64,000 bases of DNA from Leucobacter sp. UCMA 4100 (GTDB lineage Bacteria; Actinomycetota; Actinomycetes; Actinomycetales; Microbacteriaceae), in contig NZ_JAFEUS010000002.1 in the NCBI RefSeq assembly GCF_027853335.1, positions 2,154,514-2,218,513 on the forward strand, written 5' to 3'. Position numbers and translations under genes: made by a program. Shown here piece after piece: positions 61,211 through 64,000 of this stretch (position 1 is its first letter; each line of letters starts with the position of its first letter). Below the pieces are notes generated by a model. The model made no database searches. It saw nothing but the letters and a program-made list of their open reading frames with translations, and was not told where the DNA came from.

Positions 61211-61693
61211 CTATTCTCGCACGAGTGCGGCGCGCACGTGACGCAGATCGGCTTCAAGGGCGACCCAGCCGAGCATGGCGCACTTGACGCGCATGACAAA
61301 CTGCGAAACACCACGCAATGCAACCGCATCACCGAGCAGATCTTCGTCGGGCTCGATCGCGCCGCGCGACTGAATCATCTCGCGGAACGCTGCGATGCGG
61401 GTTTCAGCCTCTTCGAGGGTGAAACCGCCCTCTTCCTTGAACAGCTGGGAGAGGATCGACGCTGAGGCCATCGAGATGGAGCAACCCTGGCCCTCCCAGT
61501 TGAGGTCGGTGAGCTTGCCCGTCTCGGGGTCGGCCGCAATCGAGAGGGTGAGCTCGTCACCACAGCTTGGGTTGTACTCGTGGTGTGATGCGGTTATTGC
61601 CCCCTCAGGAGCGTCGAGCTCGCCCTTGCCCATGGGGCGGCGAGAGTGTTCGAGAATGAGCTGCTGGTAGAGGTCGTCAAGTTCGTGTGACAA
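61211..61693 (-). CDS. sufU: iron-sulfur cluster assembly scaffold SufU
   Basis: A 160-residue SufU. The three conserved cysteines lie in NPSCGDELTL, GQGCSISMASAS and RVKCAMLGW. In Gram-positive bacteria SufU takes sulfur from SufS through a zinc-bound site. It follows sufS by 6 bases in the same operon. sufBCD are not in the window, so the locus is split. Confidence 0.95.
   Translation of the reverse strand: MSHELDDLYQQLILEHSRRPMGKGELDAPEGAITASHHEYNPSCGDELTLSIAADPETGKLTDLNWEGQGCSISMASASILSQLFKEEGGFTLEEAETRIAAFREMIQSRGAIEPDEDLLGDAVALRGVSQFVMRVKCAMLGWVALEADLRHVRAALVRE
61213..61218 (-). promoter_or_regulatory. candidate -10 box, leaderless promoter of purC
   Basis: GAGAAT on the minus strand at the end of sufU, 6 bases before GTG 61206. 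Confidence 0.3.
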
Positions 61694-61699
61694 AGGGGT

Positions 61700-63022
61700 T
61701 TACTCCACTCCGAAGTAGCGCTGCGCCTCGCGCAGGCCTTCAAGAAAACGGTCAATTTCATCGGGGGTTGTTGTGAGGTGCACACTTGCGCGAACGCTCG
61801 CGGTCATGCCGACCGCGCGGTGCAGGGGCTGGGCGCAGTGGTGGCCGACCCGAACCTGCACGCCGAGCCCGTCGAGCACCTGGCCCACGTCGTGCGCGTG
61901 AATGTCGAGCACCTCGACAGAAGCGAGCGCCACGCGGTTTTGGGCGCCCGGCGAGCCGAGTAGGCGGAGGCCCTGATTGGCCTGCACTCCGTCGACGAGC
62001 TGCTCAACGAGCGCCGCTTCGCTTGCCTCGATGCGGGGCATGCCGACCTCTGCGAGGTAGCGAGCCGCCTCACCAAGACCGATGACCTGTGACACGGGTT
62101 GCGTGCCGGCCTCAAACTTGAGCGGTGCGGGCAAGAACGTGGTTTCTTCCATCGTGACGCGCATGATCGAGCTCCCGCCGGTGCGCGCTGGGGGCAGCTC
62201 TGCGAGATGCTCTGCCTTGCCGTAGAGCACCCCGATGCCGTTCGGCCCGAGCATCTTGTGGCCAGAGAACACGGCGAAGTCAACGCCTAAGTCGGCGAGG
62301 TTCACGGGGATGTGGGGCACCGACTGGCAGGCGTCGAGCACGGTCAACGCTCCGCGTTCGCGGGCAATTTCGGCCACCTCAGCGACGGGGGCGACGAACC
62401 CGGTCACGTTCGAAACGTGGGCGAACGCTACGATCTTCGTTCGCTCGGTGATGGCCTCGCGCATATCGTCGAGCGACCACGTGCCGTGCTCGTTGACCGG
62501 GATCCACTTCAGTGTTGCTCCGGTGCGAAGAGCGAGGCGCTGCCACGGGATGAGGTTCGCGTGGTGCTCTGCCTCGGTGACGAGAATTTCATCGCCCGTA
62601 GAAAGCGCAAAACGTTCGCTCGTTGCCCCGCCGAGCCCGACGCCCGCGAGGGGGCCGCTTGCCTCGGCAATGCCCTGGGCAAGCACGTTGAGCGCATCAG
62701 TCGCGTTCATCGTCCACACGATCTCGTCGCTTTGCGCGCCCACGAGGCCTGCGACGGCCTGGCGGGCGCCCTCAAACGCCTCAGTGGCTGAGCCGGTTGC
62801 GACGCTTGCGCCGCGGTGCACCGAGGCATTTGCCCGTTCGAGAAAGTCGCGCTCGGCGTCGAGCACACGCGCCGGGCGCTGCGAGGTGGCCCCCGAGTCG
62901 AGATAGGCGAGTGGTTTGCCGTTCACCACCGGTGGATTGGCAAAGAAGGGAAAGCCTTGACGGTGGTGCTGAACTTCTTGTGGAGAGAGAACCGTAGCCA
63001 TTCCTCCATTGTTCCACTTCAT
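61700..63022 (-). CDS. sufS: cysteine desulfurase SufS
   Basis: A 440-residue PLP enzyme that takes sulfur from cysteine for Fe-S clusters. The PLP lysine is in FSGHKMLGPNGIG, the early YLDSGATSQRP and TEAEHHANLIPW blocks are typical, and the catalytic Cys lies in RVGHHCAQPLH. ATG 63022 overlaps the stop of the upstream MFS gene (ATGA), which supports it as the start; ATG 63001, seven codons in, has GGAGG too close to be ideal. Confidence 0.95.
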   Translation of the reverse strand: MKWNNGGMATVLSPQEVQHHRQGFPFFANPPVVNGKPLAYLDSGATSQRPARVLDAERDFLERANASVHRGASVATGSATEAFEGARQAVAGLVGAQSDEIVWTMNATDALNVLAQGIAEASGPLAGVGLGGATSERFALSTGDEILVTEAEHHANLIPWQRLALRTGATLKWIPVNEHGTWSLDDMREAITERTKIVAFAHVSNVTGFVAPVAEVAEIARERGALTVLDACQSVPHIPVNLADLGVDFAVFSGHKMLGPNGIGVLYGKAEHLAELPPARTGGSSIMRVTMEETTFLPAPLKFEAGTQPVSQVIGLGEAARYLAEVGMPRIEASEAALVEQLVDGVQANQGLRLLGSPGAQNRVALASVEVLDIHAHDVGQVLDGLGVQVRVGHHCAQPLHRAVGMTASVRASVHLTTTPDEIDRFLEGLREAQRYFGVE

Positions 63023-64000
63023 GCTGATGGTTGCACAGGGAGTTGGCCAGTGTGCGTTGACGGCGTAAAACCGGCGGGGGTCATGAAGAAGTTTGCGATG
63101 CCCGTAACGACAACCACGATCGTGGCGCCAAGCGGCACCAGGAAAGCGGCGTCTGGACCGTGCGATTCTGCGATCCACCCGGTAATTGCCGACGTGGTCG
63201 ACTGGCCGACGATGATCGCCGAGCCGAGCATCGTCATGACCGTTGCGCTACGCCCTTCGGGGCTGCGGTCGGCGGCGAAGCTGTACTGCGTGACGAGCAC
63301 CGGGCCGATGCCGCAGCCAATGAATGCGAGGGCGATAATGATCATTGTCTGGCTTGTCGCAAACTGCAAAAAGACGGCGCCTATGAGCATCACGAGCGAG
63401 AACACGAGCCAGCGTGAACGCTTCGTGAAACGTGGCGAGAAGAACGCAACCGAGAGGGCGAAGATTGCAGATCCAATGCCCATGATGCCGTAAAGAATGC
63501 CGGCGCGCTCTGAAGCTCCGAAGCTCTGCATGTACGCCGTGAGGGCCGTGAGCATCGATCCGAAAAAGAGGCCGACGCCAAGAATGCCGGCGACGATGAT
63601 GATGAGCCGCGGCGCGAACAGCTCTTTCGCCGGGGCGAGCGTTGCGGCTCGCTCTTCGGCCGACTGCGACGGAGCTGCCGTGTGGTGCAGTGCAAAGGCC
63701 CCCACGAAGAAGACGGTGAGAATCGCCGCGCCAATAATCGGTGCACCAGCGCCGAACGCGACCGCGAGCACGCCCACGATGAAGGGGCCGAAGACGAACA
63801 CGAGCTCGTCGGCTGTTGACTCGTAGGCCATCGCTCCACCGAGCACGCGGTCTCGGCCAGCAGCGGGAACCTTCGTCTTCACGATCGTGACCACGCGTGA
63901 ACGGGACATGGGCGAGGTCTGCGGGGCAGAGGCTCCCACAACGAACGACCCGAGTAGCATGACCCAGTTGGGCAGGGGGCTGTAGACGATCCACGCGAGG
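63019..64000 (-). CDS. major facilitator superfamily transporter (5' end outside the window)
   Basis: The last 327 codons of an MFS permease; the frame stays open to the window edge, so the start lies beyond 64000. About eight hydrophobic segments are visible, with a basic loop SRSRVVTIVKTKVPAAGRDRVLGGAMAYESTADELVFVFGPFIVG resembling MFS motif regions. Substrate unknown. It overlaps sufS by 4 bases, so its transcript probably includes sufS-sufU. Confidence 0.88.
   Translation of the reverse strand, partial: LAWIVYSPLPNWVMLLGSFVVGASAPQTSPMSRSRVVTIVKTKVPAAGRDRVLGGAMAYESTADELVFVFGPFIVGVLAVAFGAGAPIIGAAILTVFFVGAFALHHTAAPSQSAEERAATLAPAKELFAPRLIIIVAGILGVGLFFGSMLTALTAYMQSFGASERAGILYGIMGIGSAIFALSVAFFSPRFTKRSRWLVFSLVMLIGAVFLQFATSQTMIIIALAFIGCGIGPVLVTQYSFAADRSPEGRSATVMTMLGSAIIVGQSTTSAITGWIAESHGPDAAFLVPLGATIVVVVTGIANFFMTPAGFTPSTHTGQLPVQPSA

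Overview
The window is GC-rich, densely coded DNA from an actinobacterium, most likely a member of the Microbacteriaceae; the genus is not certain. Support comes from gene order (SRP RNA, dnaX, recR, lysC, asd), the actinobacterial form of the Tad pilus locus (a DUF4244 pilin and an Rv3654c-like protein), a Lys/Ala-rich topoisomerase I tail, and a high share of genes whose start codon sits 6-7 bases after a -10 box with no ribosome binding site (leaderless mRNAs). I see no rRNA, tRNA, CRISPR array, insertion sequence or phage gene.

Layout. 1-5.3 kb: an AMP-dependent acyl ligase and a ketoacyl synthase cut off from their upstream context, then a small membrane-anchored protein coupled to a polysaccharide deacetylase. 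5.3-11.5 kb (minus): PPK2 and the proline catabolic pair putA-putP, with a divergent LysR gene. 12.5-13.1 kb: a non-coding stretch with a 50-bp palindromic element, two tandem repeats and a hut operator. 13.1-22.4 kb: the histidine utilisation genes hutU-hutI, hutR (IclR family), hutH and hutG, interrupted by a three-gene sensor kinase/response regulator/DUF4097 operon. 22.4-31.2 kb: EamA transporter, GNAT, isocitrate dehydrogenase, an operon of serine hydrolase, GGDEF-EAL protein and two CrcB fluoride channel subunits, a TetR regulator and a DUF4192 protein. 31.5-42 kb: heterodimeric ABC exporter, SRP RNA, dnaX, recR, lysC (with an internal beta-subunit start), asd. 41.8-48.6 kb: metallophosphoesterase, PASTA-type class A PBP, DUF4177, RidA, a Dcu transporter, N-formylglutamate amidohydrolase. 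48.8-51.7 kb: a minimal tad locus. 51.8-55.2 kb: topA-tmk, followed by a second 568-bp non-coding stretch with another copy of the palindromic element. 55.8-64 kb: purL, a membrane protein, and the minus-strand run MFS-sufS-sufU-purC-purS-purQ.

How the genes work together. HutH, HutU, HutI and HutG form the four-step route from histidine to glutamate plus formamide. A palindrome of type GTCTG-N6-CAGAC lies about 62 bases upstream of the predicted starts of hutU, hutG and hutH and over the -35 region of hutR. This suggests one IclR regulator that activates the catabolic genes and represses itself. PutA and PutP take up proline and oxidise it to glutamate, so the two blocks converge on glutamate. 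LysC and Asd start the aspartate-family amino acid pathway. PurC, PurS, PurQ and PurL supply consecutive parts of purine synthesis.

The signals I consider most worth a second look are the 50-bp palindromic element in two copies, the hut operator architecture, and the set of leaderless promoters.
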